Source: Polyangiaceae bacterium | GTDB taxonomy: Bacteria > Myxococcota_A > Polyangia > Polyangiales > Polyangiaceae | Length of the DNA: 64,000 nucleotides | Direction: 5' to 3' | Assembly: GCA_020848455.1 (NCBI GenBank) | Contig: JADLAB010000009.1 | Coordinates: 1 to 64,000 of the forward strand | In this document: piece by piece, positions 32,815 through 41,178 of the stretch | How positions within the stretch are numbered: position 1 is the first letter of the stretch | Layout: every line of letters starts with the position of its first letter | The notes under the pieces: model-generated | What the model saw: only the letters and a program-made list of their open reading frames with translations | The model's database searches: none | Told to the model about the DNA's origin: nothing | Translations under genes and position numbers: made by a program

Positions 32815-34152
32815 ATGTCGACCCCCAAACGCTACCGCTGCCTCATCATGGGAGCCGCCGGCCGCGACTTCCACGACTTCCTCACGTTCTTCCGCGATCA
32901 CCCGGACCACGAGGTCTGCGCCTTCACGGCGACCCAGATCCCGTTCATCGATCAGCGCGCGTTCCCGCGCTCGCTCGCCGGGCCGGACTACAGCGCGGAC
33001 ATCCCGATCTACTCCGAGGAGCGCATGCCCGAGCTCGTGCGCGAGCTCGGCATCGACTTCGTGTTCTTCGCCTACAGCGACGTGAGCCACGAGGACCTGA
33101 TGCACAAGGGCAGCCTCGTGCTCGCGACCGGCGCGAGCTTCGTGCTGCTCGGGCCGAAGCACACCGAGCTCACGGCCAAGAAGCCGGTGCTCGCGGTCAC
33201 GGCCGTGCGCACGGGCTGCGGCAAGAGCCCGCTCAGCCAGTTCCTGACGCGCGAGCTGCTCGCCGCGGGCGAACGCGTCGCCGTCATGCGCCACCCGATG
33301 CCCTACGGCGACCTCGAGCGCCAGGCGGTGCAGCGCTTCGGCGAGCTCGCCGACCTCGACAAGCACGGCTGCACCATCGAGGAGCGCGAGGAGTACGCGC
33401 CCTACCTCGAGAAGGGACTGCCGATCTTCGCGGGCGTCGACTACCGGCGACTGCTCACCATGGCCGAGGCCGAGGCCGACGTCGTGCTCTGGGACGGCGG
33501 CAACAACGACTTCTCGTTCGTGAAGCCCGATCTGCACTTCGCCGTGCTCGACGCGCTGCGCCCCGGTCACGAGCGCTCGTACTACCCGGGCGAGACGAAC
33601 TTCCTCGCCGCCCACGTCGTCATCATCAACAAGGTGAGCGAGGCGCGGGCCGAGGATCTCGCGGCGATGCGCGAGCGCGCGCGCAAGTTCAACCCGAACG
33701 CCGCCCACGTCGAGAGCGACCTCGCCATCGAGCTCGAGTCGCCCGACAAGGTGCGGGGCAAGCGGGCGCTCGTCGTCGAGGACGGTCCGACGCTCACCCA
33801 CGGCGGCATGACCTTCGGCGCCGGACTGCTCGCCGCCGAGCGCGGCGGCGCCACGATCGTCGACCCGCGCCCCGGCGCCACGGGCTCGATCAAGGACCTC
33901 TTCGCCCGCTACCCAGGGGTCTCGCGCGTGCTGCCGGCCATGGGCTACTCCGACGCGCAGCGCGCCGAGCTCGCGGCCACCATCCGTGCGAGTGGCGCCG
34001 AGGTGGTCGTCGACGCGAGCCCCGCGGGGATCGTGCGCCTGCTCGGCCTCGAGCAGCCCGTGGTGCGGGTGAGCTACAGCTTCCTGCAGCGGAGCGGCCC
34101 GCCCGTGCTCGAGCTCGTCCGCGCCGCCGTGGCGCGCGCCCGCGCGCGCTAG
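32815..34152 (+). CDS. Cyclic 2,3-diphosphoglycerate synthetase-like NTPase
   Basis: A 445-residue protein with ATG 32815 chosen because the family-like sequence begins there (YRCLIMGAAGRDFHDFLTFF, a Rossmann-type N-terminus). A P-loop-like VTAVRTGCGKSPLSQFL (about 128-144) binds ATP/GTP. ALVVEDGPTLTHGGMTFGAGLLAA and the C-terminal Rossmann-like half (VSRVLPAMGYSDAQRAELAA) match the archaeal cyclic-2,3-diphosphoglycerate synthetase (COG2403, often called predicted GTPase). In methanogens the product is a thermoprotectant, but bacterial homologues are uncharacterised. Predicted cytoplasmic, ATP-dependent phospho-ligase or transferase. Confidence 0.78.
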   Translation: MSTPKRYRCLIMGAAGRDFHDFLTFFRDHPDHEVCAFTATQIPFIDQRAFPRSLAGPDYSADIPIYSEERMPELVRELGIDFVFFAYSDVSHEDLMHKGSLVLATGASFVLLGPKHTELTAKKPVLAVTAVRTGCGKSPLSQFLTRELLAAGERVAVMRHPMPYGDLERQAVQRFGELADLDKHGCTIEEREEYAPYLEKGLPIFAGVDYRRLLTMAEAEADVVLWDGGNNDFSFVKPDLHFAVLDALRPGHERSYYPGETNFLAAHVVIINKVSEARAEDLAAMRERARKFNPNAAHVESDLAIELESPDKVRGKRALVVEDGPTLTHGGMTFGAGLLAAERGGATIVDPRPGATGSIKDLFARYPGVSRVLPAMGYSDAQRAELAATIRASGAEVVVDASPAGIVRLLGLEQPVVRVSYSFLQRSGPPVLELVRAAVARARAR

Positions 34153-34186
34153 GACGCGCATCGTCGGGGGCACCACCACGAGCCAC

Positions 34187-34216
34187 TCGACAAGCCCGGG
34201 CCGATTCGCCTAAGAC
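34187..34216 (+). promoter_or_regulatory. Candidate promoter, leaderless start
   Basis: TCGACA (34187-34192), an 18-nt spacer and TAAGAC (34211-34216) stand 7 nt before the ATG at 34224, with no Shine-Dalgarno between. Confidence 0.35.
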
Positions 34217-34223
34217 GCGAACC

Positions 34224-34817
34224 ATGAAGAACCGTGTCGTAGGGCGGGTCGCGACGGTGGTGCTGGTGGCGGCGAGCCTGGGTGGCTGTGGTGGCGACAC
34301 CAAGGGTGCGGGCACGGGCTCGGCCACGGGCTCGGCGACCGGCACCGCCGCGACGCCGGGCACGACCGCCAGCGCCGAGCCCAAGAAGGCCGAGACGGTC
34401 CTCGGCCGCATCGAGTCCTTCAAGGCGAACGTCGACAAGGGCTCGCCCGAGCCCTACGACGGCATCAAGCTCGCGAACGAGGCGAAGGCGACGGGCCTCG
34501 ACACGCCGGTGGCCGCGGGGGCGCGCGAGCTGCCGCCGACGCTCACCGACGCCCTGCTCTACGACTTCCGGCTCGTCGCCTTCCTCGATCTGAAGCTCCC
34601 CAAGTTCGACAAGACCGTCACCGAGGAGCAGATGCAGCAGGTGGTCGACTTCTTCGCCAAGACGGAGTGGAAGAAGCTCCGCGGCCTGCGGCCCCAGACC
34701 CACAAGCAGTTCATCGACGGCTTGTCGGAGGCCGACCGCAAGCAGCTCGCCAAGGAAGCGACCGCCTGGGCGCACGCCAACGGCTTCAAGGGCGACGATC
34801 CGCTCGCGGGCAAGTAG
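34224..34817 (+). CDS. Lipoprotein with globular helical domain
   Basis: A 197-residue predicted lipoprotein. The signal is MKNRVVGRVATVVLVAASLGGC (lipobox SLGGC), then a Gly/Thr/Ser linker (GTGSATGSATGTAATPG) to about residue 50. The remaining 145 residues (KAETVLGRIESFKANVD to GFKGDDPLAGK) look alpha-helical and soluble, with no recognised domain. A good signal peptide, consistent codon use and a candidate promoter support the call. Its neighbours (cDPG-synthetase-like upstream, one-helix protein downstream) do not explain its job. Confidence 0.65.
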   Translation: MKNRVVGRVATVVLVAASLGGCGGDTKGAGTGSATGSATGTAATPGTTASAEPKKAETVLGRIESFKANVDKGSPEPYDGIKLANEAKATGLDTPVAAGARELPPTLTDALLYDFRLVAFLDLKLPKFDKTVTEEQMQQVVDFFAKTEWKKLRGLRPQTHKQFIDGLSEADRKQLAKEATAWAHANGFKGDDPLAGK

Positions 34818-34918
34818 CCGTCACCGCTCCGGGCGCCGGCTTGCTGCCCCGACCCCGGGCGTGCTAGCAGGCTGACCTGCGCCGCCGCGGATCTCGCTCC
34901 GCCCGACGCCCGCCCGAC

Positions 34919-35248
34919 ATGGATCCCGAGGCGCCTCCCCCAGCCCGCACGCTCGAGCCACCCGGCGGCTCCGCGCTGCCGTCCGGGGTCCCGACCGCGA
35001 CCACCGCGTCGGGGAGCTCCGCCGCCGCGGGCCCGAGCGCCGCTGCGCCAAGCGCGAGCGCCAGCGCCGCCACGACGGCCGTGCCGCAGGCGGCGCTCGA
35101 GCCCGAGGGGCCGAGCGGTCTCGCCGGCGGCTCCATCCCGGTCGACCGCTGGGTCCTCTACGTCGCCGCGATCTCGATCGTGGCCGTCGCGGCGCTCTAC
35201 CTCCTGACGCGCCTCGTCGTGCGCCTGCAGCGCGGCGCACGGCGATGA
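34919..35248 (+). CDS. Single-pass membrane protein with Ser/Ala/Pro-rich domain
   Basis: A 109-residue protein with an N-terminal Pro/Ala/Ser low-complexity region (1-75) and one transmembrane helix near the C-terminus (VLYVAAISIVAVAALYLLT, about 80-98), followed by an Arg-rich end (RLVVRLQRGARR), which suggests an N-out, C-in orientation. Its stop overlaps the ATG of the flippase-like gene (ATGA, 35245-35248), so the two are coupled; it may be an accessory of that protein. There is no Shine-Dalgarno at ATG 34919. No family recognised. Confidence 0.6.
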   Translation: MDPEAPPPARTLEPPGGSALPSGVPTATTASGSSAAAGPSAAAPSASASAATTAVPQAALEPEGPSGLAGGSIPVDRWVLYVAAISIVAVAALYLLTRLVVRLQRGARR

Positions 35249-36297
35249 GCGAGCCGTCGTCTCCGGCGCCTCCGGCGGCACCCGCGCCGAGGTCGAGCTC
35301 GGTCGTCCGGCGCGTGGTCGGCGTGATGCTCGTGGCGATCGTGCTCTACGGCGCGTTCGTCATCTACCGCGGCGTCGAGCCGGTGCGGGCGCGGCTCGCG
35401 AGCTACGCGTGGTGGACCTTCGCCGCGGCCTGCGGGCTCGCCTTCTCGAACTACCTGCTGCGCTTCCTCAAGTGGGAGTACTACCTCAAGGTCCTCGACA
35501 TCCGCGGCATCCCGAAGGGCGAGAGCTTGCTCACCTTCCTGTCGGGCTTCGTCCTCACGGTGACGCCCGGCAAGCTCGGCGAGGTGTTCAAGTCGCTCGT
35601 GCTCTTCCAGACGCGCGGCATCCCGATCGAGCGCACCGCACCGATCGTCGTGGCCGAGCGCGCGACCGACGTCATCGGCGTCATCGCGATGATCACCATC
35701 GGCAGCACGGGCTTCTCGGGCGGCATCTGGTGGGCCGTCGCGGGCACGGTGCTCGTCGTCGGCCTGCTCGTGTTCATCGCCTTCCCGGGCCTCTCGGCGC
35801 CGCTCATCGCGCGCCTCGGGCGCTTCGGGCGCTTCGGGGCGCGGGTGGCCCCCAAGCTCGAGGCGGCGATGGGGCACCTGCGCCTGCTCACGACGCCGCG
35901 CCGTCTCGTCATCCCGACGCTCCTGTCCTTCGTCGGCTGGTCGCTCGAGGGCCTGGCGCTGTGGCTCATCCTGCGAGGCTTCGACCAGACGACGCCCGTC
36001 ACGCTCGCCATCTTCTTCTACTCGACGGCGACGCTCGCCGGCGCGGTCATCCCCATCCCGGGCGGGCTCGGGGTCGTCGACGGGCTCATCGAGCAGCAAC
36101 TCGTGCAGCTCGGCAGCGTGGCGCCCGACGCCGCGCTCGGCACCATGCTGCTCATCCGCCTGGCGACGCTGTGGTTCGCGGTGGCCGTCGGCTTCGTCGC
36201 GCTCGGCCTGCTCCGACTGCGCTACCGCGGCCTCGAGATCGGGGGCGCACCCCCGCCGGCGCGCCCGGGCGACGCGCCGCGGGGCGACCGGCCCTAG
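35245..36297 (+). CDS. YbhN/LPG-synthase-TM-type flippase-like membrane protein
   Basis: A 350-residue integral membrane protein with about eight helices, in the lysylphosphatidylglycerol synthase transmembrane-region (UPF0104/YbhN) superfamily. YLLRFLKWEYYLKVLDIRGI and TVTPGKLGEVFKS are hallmarks, as are ERATDVIGVIAMI and the late IPIPGGLGVVDGLIEQQL. Family members translocate or modify lipids (for example flipping aminoacyl-lipids), but here no synthetase domain is fused. It is translationally coupled to the preceding one-helix protein and ends 6 nt from the convergent PH-domain gene. Confidence 0.82.
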   Translation: MSEPSSPAPPAAPAPRSSSVVRRVVGVMLVAIVLYGAFVIYRGVEPVRARLASYAWWTFAAACGLAFSNYLLRFLKWEYYLKVLDIRGIPKGESLLTFLSGFVLTVTPGKLGEVFKSLVLFQTRGIPIERTAPIVVAERATDVIGVIAMITIGSTGFSGGIWWAVAGTVLVVGLLVFIAFPGLSAPLIARLGRFGRFGARVAPKLEAAMGHLRLLTTPRRLVIPTLLSFVGWSLEGLALWLILRGFDQTTPVTLAIFFYSTATLAGAVIPIPGGLGVVDGLIEQQLVQLGSVAPDAALGTMLLIRLATLWFAVAVGFVALGLLRLRYRGLEIGGAPPPARPGDAPRGDRP

Positions 36298-36303
36298 CGG
36301 CCG

Positions 36304-36771
36304 CTACTCGTTGTCGACGATCGCCACGGCGCGGCTCCGCTTCGCGGTCTCGGTCGCGTGGCGCAGCGCCTCGTAGAGCTTGACGACGTCGGTCTTGAGG
36401 CCGACGAGCCGCAGGTGCGGCGTCGACTTGTCCATGGCCTCGAGGTAGATGTTGCCCGTGCCCATGATGCGCTGGAAGAACGGCCGCTCCACCGAGTAGT
36501 CGGTGATGCGGTAGATGTCGACCTGCTCCAGGCGCTTCGAGAAGAGGCCCGTGTCGACGACGATGCGCTGGGTCGTGATGCGGTAGCGCCGGTTCGTCTG
36601 CCGGAAGTAGAAGTAGATGAGCGCCAGGCCGAGCGTGACGAAGCAGATCAGCAGCACCCAGAAGCTGGGAACCACTGCCGGGCTGCCCTCGAACAGCACC
36701 TGCTCGGGGCCGGGATCGGCAGCTCCCATCCGCACGCGGCCCGCCACACCGACCGGGATGTTCTCTTCCAC
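36304..36771 (-). CDS. Bacterial PH (DUF304/bPH2) domain membrane protein
   Basis: A 155-residue protein starting at GTG 36771 (no Shine-Dalgarno; a TGCTAGAT element lies 7 nt before). One or two N-terminal hydrophobic helices (VVPSFWVLLICFVTLGLALI, about 33-52) are followed by a bPH2 domain: RRYRITTQRIVVDTGLFSKR, VDIYRITDYSVERPFFQRI, and GTGNIYLEAMD. These domains sit in the membrane and probably bind lipids or protein partners. A C-terminal basic helix (YEALRHATETAKRSR) ends the protein. Confidence 0.82.
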   Translation of the reverse strand: MEENIPVGVAGRVRMGAADPGPEQVLFEGSPAVVPSFWVLLICFVTLGLALIYFYFRQTNRRYRITTQRIVVDTGLFSKRLEQVDIYRITDYSVERPFFQRIMGTGNIYLEAMDKSTPHLRLVGLKTDVVKLYEALRHATETAKRSRAVAIVDNE

Positions 36772-36778
36772 GAGCCCG

Positions 36779-36786
36779 ATCTAGCA
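36779..36786 (-). promoter_or_regulatory. Candidate -10 element for leaderless PH-domain gene
   Basis: On the minus strand TGCTAGAT is followed by 7 nt and the GTG start at 36771. The identical arrangement (TGCTAGAT, 7 nt, GTG) precedes the gene starting at 52515, which supports a real -10-type element. Confidence 0.4.
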
Positions 36787-36836
36787 GGGCTCGGCCGGCG
36801 CCGGAAGCTCGACGGCGGGCGGCGCTCGCGCGCGCG

Positions 36837-38468
36837 TCACTTGCCGTGGCCAGGCCCGAGGATGCGGTCGACCATGAGCTTCGGGTCGAACTCCGCCACG
36901 TGCGGCGGGTGGTGACAGCTCGAGGCGCAGCGGCCGAGGTCGGGCGAGCGCGTGATGAGCCGCTCCTTTTCCGGGTGCGCCGCGTGGAGCGAGCCCGGAC
37001 CGTGGCACTCCTCGCACTGCACGCCGCGCAGGGTGTCGTTCACGGTCACGGTCGATCCGCCCGGGCGCCCGTAGCCCGTGACGTGGCAGCTCACGCAGTC
37101 GAGGTTGTACTCCTTGAACTCCGTCTGGAGCGTGACGTAGGCCTTGGCGTGCGACGTCCCGTCCCACACCCGGCGCGCCCCGGGGTGGCAGCTCGAGCAC
37201 GCCTCGACACCGAGGTAGCCCGCCTCGCCAGGCATGACGGCCGGCGGCGCGCTGCCCGCGAAGGCGGTCTTGTTGTGCTCGTTCACCTGCTTGTAATAGG
37301 CGACCAGGCGCTCGCGCACGTGGGGCTCGCGACCCATGCTCTCCTTCACCTCGGCGAAGCCGTAGCGGAAGAAGCTCTGCGCCGGCGCGGCCGGCACCTC
37401 GGCCTCGAGCGCCTTGCGCTCCGCGGCGAGCGCCTTCTGCTCCTGCCTGCGCGCCGCGAGGTCCTTCGGGTCGACGGCCAGGGAGCGCTCCCAGCTGTCG
37501 ATGAGCGCGTCGAGCGTGTTCTCGCGCCGCGCCAGGTTGGCGATGGCGACGGCGCGCGCCACGCCCGTGTCGGCGAGCACGAGCGGCGCCCGTTCGCCCT
37601 CGACGGCGTAGATGTCGACGACACTCACCGTCTGGGCGTGGTTCGCCGCCTCGACGACCAGCGTGGAGCCGACCAGCATGGGCTCGGCCTGGTGGTCGTT
37701 GATCTCGCCCGCCGCGGCCGGCTTGCCGAGGACGAGCACGCCGAGCTCCGGCAGCTCGTCGGCGAGACGCAGGGCCTCGCCGCGCGGCAGCGCCGCGAGC
37801 GCGACGAGCACGTGCGCCCCCTGCTGCCGCAGGCTCGCGATCTCGCGGCGCGCGGCCGCGAGCACGTCGCCCGACACGGTGACGCCCTCGGGGTACTTGC
37901 CGAGCTGGGTCTTCGGGTCGCTCAGGCCCAGGATGCCGACCTTGAGCCAGCCGGCGGTCTCGAGGGTGCTCGCCGCGAGCGCGGGCGCGCGTACGTTGGC
38001 CGCGAGGGGCTTGGCACCGCTCCTCTTCGCGAGCCGCTCGAGCTCGTCCGCGCCGGCCGCCCAGTCGTTCGCGCCGGGCGCCCAGGCCACGAGCGACATC
38101 TCGCGCAAGGCATCCGCCAGCGCCTCGGCCTTGGCTCCGTCCTGCACCTTGCGCTCGGGCTTGAGGGCCGTGTCGACGAACCAGAGCGGCCCCGCCGCGA
38201 CCAGCATGCCCTTGGCCGCGCCGGCGCGCTGCGCCACGAGGTGGGCGGCGAGCTTGTCGACGCCTCCGAGCTGGGTCTTCGTGCAGCCGCAGGGCTCGAG
38301 CCCCCCCGCGAGCGTGCTCAGCACGAAGAGCCTCAGGGTCGGGCGGGGCGGCGGCGCCTCGCTCGTGTGGTTCGGCGGCGGCGGCGCGGTCGTGCACGCG
38401 GCCCCGCCCGCGGCGACGGCGGCGAGCGCCCACGCGAACGACCAGGCGACGACGGCGGAGGGCTTCAA
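36837..38468 (-). CDS. Multiheme c-type cytochrome lipoprotein with UshA-like domain
   Basis: A 543-residue predicted lipoprotein (TTG start at 38468 after GAGGG; lipobox GGAAC, C25). Residues about 45-300 resemble the metallophosphatase/5'-nucleotidase (UshA-like) domain of a known multiheme group: LSTLAGGLEPCGCTKTQLGG. The usual DxH and GNHD metal motifs are changed (TLAG, GAND), so it is probably not a phosphatase. A coiled segment (about 330-360) leads to the cytochrome part with CSSCH 424-428, CVSCH 458-462, CEECH 485-489 and CASSCH 514-519, the last an atypical CX3CH. It would sit in the periplasm or on the outer membrane and transfer electrons; the donor and acceptor are unknown. Confidence 0.82.
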   Translation of the reverse strand: MKPSAVVAWSFAWALAAVAAGGAACTTAPPPPNHTSEAPPPRPTLRLFVLSTLAGGLEPCGCTKTQLGGVDKLAAHLVAQRAGAAKGMLVAAGPLWFVDTALKPERKVQDGAKAEALADALREMSLVAWAPGANDWAAGADELERLAKRSGAKPLAANVRAPALAASTLETAGWLKVGILGLSDPKTQLGKYPEGVTVSGDVLAAARREIASLRQQGAHVLVALAALPRGEALRLADELPELGVLVLGKPAAAGEINDHQAEPMLVGSTLVVEAANHAQTVSVVDIYAVEGERAPLVLADTGVARAVAIANLARRENTLDALIDSWERSLAVDPKDLAARRQEQKALAAERKALEAEVPAAPAQSFFRYGFAEVKESMGREPHVRERLVAYYKQVNEHNKTAFAGSAPPAVMPGEAGYLGVEACSSCHPGARRVWDGTSHAKAYVTLQTEFKEYNLDCVSCHVTGYGRPGGSTVTVNDTLRGVQCEECHGPGSLHAAHPEKERLITRSPDLGRCASSCHHPPHVAEFDPKLMVDRILGPGHGK

Positions 38469-38508
38469 AGCGCCCTCTTTTTAGCACAGCGCTGCCGGCC
38501 CGCCCGCG

Positions 38509-38537
38509 TTGACAGCCCGGCCCGGACGGCCGAAGCT
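38509..38537 (+). promoter_or_regulatory. Candidate sigma-70 promoter, leaderless start
   Basis: TTGACA (38509-38514), a 17-nt spacer and GAAGCT (38532-38537) precede the ATG at 38545 by 7 nt, with no Shine-Dalgarno. It is divergent from the cytochrome gene. Confidence 0.45.
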
Positions 38538-38544
38538 CGTCGGG

Positions 38545-38868
38545 ATGCCGCGTCCCTCCGCCGCCCTGGCCACGCTCGGTGCGGCGCTGCTCGGCGCCCT
38601 CGGGCTCGGCTGCGGCGCGGGCTTCGCGCTCCAGGGCAACGCCGCCGAGCTCGTGCGCATCCGCGCGCCGAAGGATCTCAGCTGCCCCGACAAGGACGTG
38701 ACCGTGACGCCCGAGTGGGGCGGCAAGTACACCGCCACCGGCTGCGGGCGCACGGCGAGCTACCACAGCATGTGTCAGGGCCTGCAATGCAAGGTGGGGC
38801 TCGAGGGCGAGGAGCCGCAGCCGTGGCGCGACCGCCCGACGCCGGAAGAGCCCGAGGCGGGCCACTAG
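38545..38868 (+). CDS. Small Cys-containing lipoprotein
   Basis: A 107-residue predicted lipoprotein (signal MPRPSAALATLGAALLGALGLGC, lipobox GLGC). The mature part has ELVRIRAPKDLSCPDKDVTV, then TPEWGGKYTATGCGRTASYH and SMCQGLQCKVGLEGEE. The pattern C-P-x-K-D-V-x-V, then TGCGRTASY resembles a small lipoprotein group seen in this bacterial lineage with a four-cysteine core. Divergent to the multiheme cytochrome; no function can be assigned. Confidence 0.65.
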   Translation: MPRPSAALATLGAALLGALGLGCGAGFALQGNAAELVRIRAPKDLSCPDKDVTVTPEWGGKYTATGCGRTASYHSMCQGLQCKVGLEGEEPQPWRDRPTPEEPEAGH

Positions 38869-38970
38869 ACAAGGCCGCGGGGCCCGCGCGCCCTCTTTTC
38901 GCTGGCCCGGTGGGAGCGTGAGCCACAATATGGACGGTGGGCGTCTAAGCCCCGAGACCTCGGTCCATCC

Positions 38971-39723
38971 ATGACACAAGGGCGCGAAAATAGCCGGCTG
39001 CGGCTGGTGGGTGGCTCCGCGGTCGATGCGACCGAGGTGGAGACGCCCGCCCCGAAGCGCCCTGCCCGCGCGGCCGCCCCGGCGCCCGCGAGCTCGCGCT
39101 CCCCGCTCGCCGCACTGCCCGACGACGCGCTCGTCGCGATGGCGCAGCGCGGCGAGATGTCGGCGTACGAGCTGCTGTACCGCCGCCACGCGAGCTTCGC
39201 CCTCAACCTCGCGGCGCGCATCGCCGGCTCCTCGCACGAGGCCGAGGACGTCACCCACGACGCCTTCCTGCGCGCCTTCGACGGCCTCGCAGGTCTCCGC
39301 AATCCCAAGGCTTTCAGGAGCTGGCTCGGCTCCATCGTCGTGCACGCGATGCGCTCGCGCCTGCGGCGCGCCGCGATCTTGCGCTTCCTCGGGATCGGGC
39401 GCGCCGACCCCATCGAGATCGACTGCATCGCCAGCCCCGACGCCTCGCAGCACACCCGGTACGAGCTGGCGCAGGTCTACGCGCTGCTCCGCACGCTGGC
39501 GCCCGCGGACCGCATCGCCTGGACGCTGCGCTTCGTCGAGGGGCATGATCTCCAGGCGACGGCCGAGCTCTGCGGCTGCTCGCTCGCGACGGTCAAGCGC
39601 CGCATCCGGCGCGCCCAGAACCATCTCGACGCGAGCTTCGTCGAGGCCCGCCTCGAGGGCGAAGGGCCGCCGAGCGAGGCTGGCCGCGAGGGTCGCGAGG
39701 GCGACGAGGGGGACGAAACGTGA
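38971..39723 (+). CDS. ECF-type RNA polymerase sigma factor
   Basis: A 250-residue sigma-70 family factor of the extracytoplasmic function type. Region 2 (about 55-125) has LVAMAQRGEMSAYELLYRRH, then ASFALNLAARIAGSSHEAED followed by VTHDAFLRAF; region 4 (about 165-225) has LAPADRIAWTLRFVEGHDL, then ATAELCGCSLATVKRRIRRA, the DNA-binding helix-turn-helix. The acidic tail (about 230-250) is extra. Its TGA overlaps the GTG start of the next gene (GTGA, 39720-39723), which encodes a FecR-like protein, the standard arrangement of sigma factor with cognate regulator. Confidence 0.9.
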   Translation: MTQGRENSRLRLVGGSAVDATEVETPAPKRPARAAAPAPASSRSPLAALPDDALVAMAQRGEMSAYELLYRRHASFALNLAARIAGSSHEAEDVTHDAFLRAFDGLAGLRNPKAFRSWLGSIVVHAMRSRLRRAAILRFLGIGRADPIEIDCIASPDASQHTRYELAQVYALLRTLAPADRIAWTLRFVEGHDLQATAELCGCSLATVKRRIRRAQNHLDASFVEARLEGEGPPSEAGREGREGDEGDET

Positions 39724-41162
39724 CGCGCCCGCCCCGCATCCGGCCCGAGAGCCTGCGCGACCACGCCGAGCCCGCGCGCGTCAACCGCGTGTGGCGCCGG
39801 CTCGAGCGGCGCTTGGCGGTCGGGGCTGCGGCGGGTGGCGGGGCAGAGGCGCACGGCTGGCGCTCGCGCCGGCTTTTGCTCGGCGTGGCGACGGCTGCCG
39901 TGGTGGCGAGCTTCGGCGCGGGGATCGTGCTCGGCCGCAAGATCGAGTCGCACCCGGCGCCGTCCGCGGCCGGACCGGTCGCGCCGCTCGAGGGCACGAG
40001 CGAGCAGCGGCCCGCGCTGTTCGCCGCCGGCACCCTGAAGATGGCCTACGATCTGCCCGGCGGTGGCAGCATGAAGGTCTCGCCAGGGGGCATCGTCGAG
40101 CGGGTGTCCCAGTCGGCCGGCGGCGTCACGCTGCGCCTCGTGCGCGGCCAGGCCGAGCTCGCCACGGACGGCAGTGCGGCCGAGCCTACCCGTATCTCGA
40201 TGCTCGTCGGCGGCGCCTCGGTCAGTACCGAGGACGGCGTCGTGCGCGTGCGCACCGACGGCGACACCGCCGACCTCGAGGTGCTGTCCGGCTCGGCCGA
40301 GATCGCCTCGCCCGACCCCGAGGTCGGGCTGCGGACCACGACGGTGCGCGAGCACGAGCGACTCACGATCCCGACCCGCGTGGCGGTGACGCGCGTCCCG
40401 CCGACGGAGCTGACCACGCCCCCGCTGCCTCCGCGGCCGCTGCCCGTGAAGATCGCACGCGAGCCCGTCCCCGGCGAGCCGGCCCCCACCGCGACCGCAG
40501 AGCCGCCCGCCACGTGGCAACAGCTCTGCATGGCCGATGATTTCGCCGGCGTGCTGAAGCAGCTGCAGGCGAACGCCATCGACATCGCCAAGGTCACCAG
40601 CGCCCGCGATCTGCTCTGCATCGCGGACGCCACGCGCTTCGCCAACGACTCGACCCCGCGCCAGGCGCTCGAGCGCGCCGTCAACGACCGCAGCGACCCG
40701 CAGGTGGCGTCGCTCGCCGCCTGGAAGCTGGCGGCGCTGCTCGAGCAGAGTGGCGAGCACGGCCAGGCCGCAAAGTACTACCAGGCGTATCGCGACTTGT
40801 CGCCCGGGGGCGCTTTGGCTGAAGATGCGCTCTGCAACCTCATCGAGGCGGAGGATCGTGCGGGGCACAGAGACGAAGCGATGCGGCTCGGCCAGAAGTA
40901 TCTCGCCGACCACGCGACCGGCGGCTGCCGCGCCCGCGTGGCGCAGATGCTGCTCCGCCTCGCCGCCGAGCGCGCGAAGGACGACGGCAAGGGCAACGAC
41001 GGCGCCGCTCCGAAGACCGACGGCTCCGCCAAGCCGGGCGACGCGCCAGCTCCCTCCGGCTCCGCGTCCCAGCCGGCCCCCAGCGCGAGCGCCAGCGCGA
41101 GCGCCAGCGCCAGGCCCGGGGAGCCCCCCGCCGGGACCGCCACCCCTCCGAAGGCGCCCTGA
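39720..41162 (+). CDS. FecR-like anti-sigma/regulator with TPR region
   Basis: A 480-residue membrane protein. GTG 39720 is the start. A cytoplasmic N-terminal segment (about 1-50) with basic residues precedes a single helix (RLLLGVATAAVVASFGAGIVL, about 50-70), then a periplasmic FecR-type beta-helical domain (about 85-240; LKMAYDLPGGGSMKVSPGG, TLRLVRGQAELATD). Residues about 270-410 look like tetratricopeptide repeats (LAAWKLAALLEQSGEHGQAA, then YYQAYRDLSPGGALAED). The tail is Pro/Ala/Ser-rich. Together with the sigma factor it probably senses an envelope signal. The exported protein that follows may be a target. Confidence 0.85.
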   Translation: MTRPPRIRPESLRDHAEPARVNRVWRRLERRLAVGAAAGGGAEAHGWRSRRLLLGVATAAVVASFGAGIVLGRKIESHPAPSAAGPVAPLEGTSEQRPALFAAGTLKMAYDLPGGGSMKVSPGGIVERVSQSAGGVTLRLVRGQAELATDGSAAEPTRISMLVGGASVSTEDGVVRVRTDGDTADLEVLSGSAEIASPDPEVGLRTTTVREHERLTIPTRVAVTRVPPTELTTPPLPPRPLPVKIAREPVPGEPAPTATAEPPATWQQLCMADDFAGVLKQLQANAIDIAKVTSARDLLCIADATRFANDSTPRQALERAVNDRSDPQVASLAAWKLAALLEQSGEHGQAAKYYQAYRDLSPGGALAEDALCNLIEAEDRAGHRDEAMRLGQKYLADHATGGCRARVAQMLLRLAAERAKDDGKGNDGAAPKTDGSAKPGDAPAPSGSASQPAPSASASASASARPGEPPAGTATPPKAP

Positions 41163-41178
41163 CGCCGACCCGGCGCGG

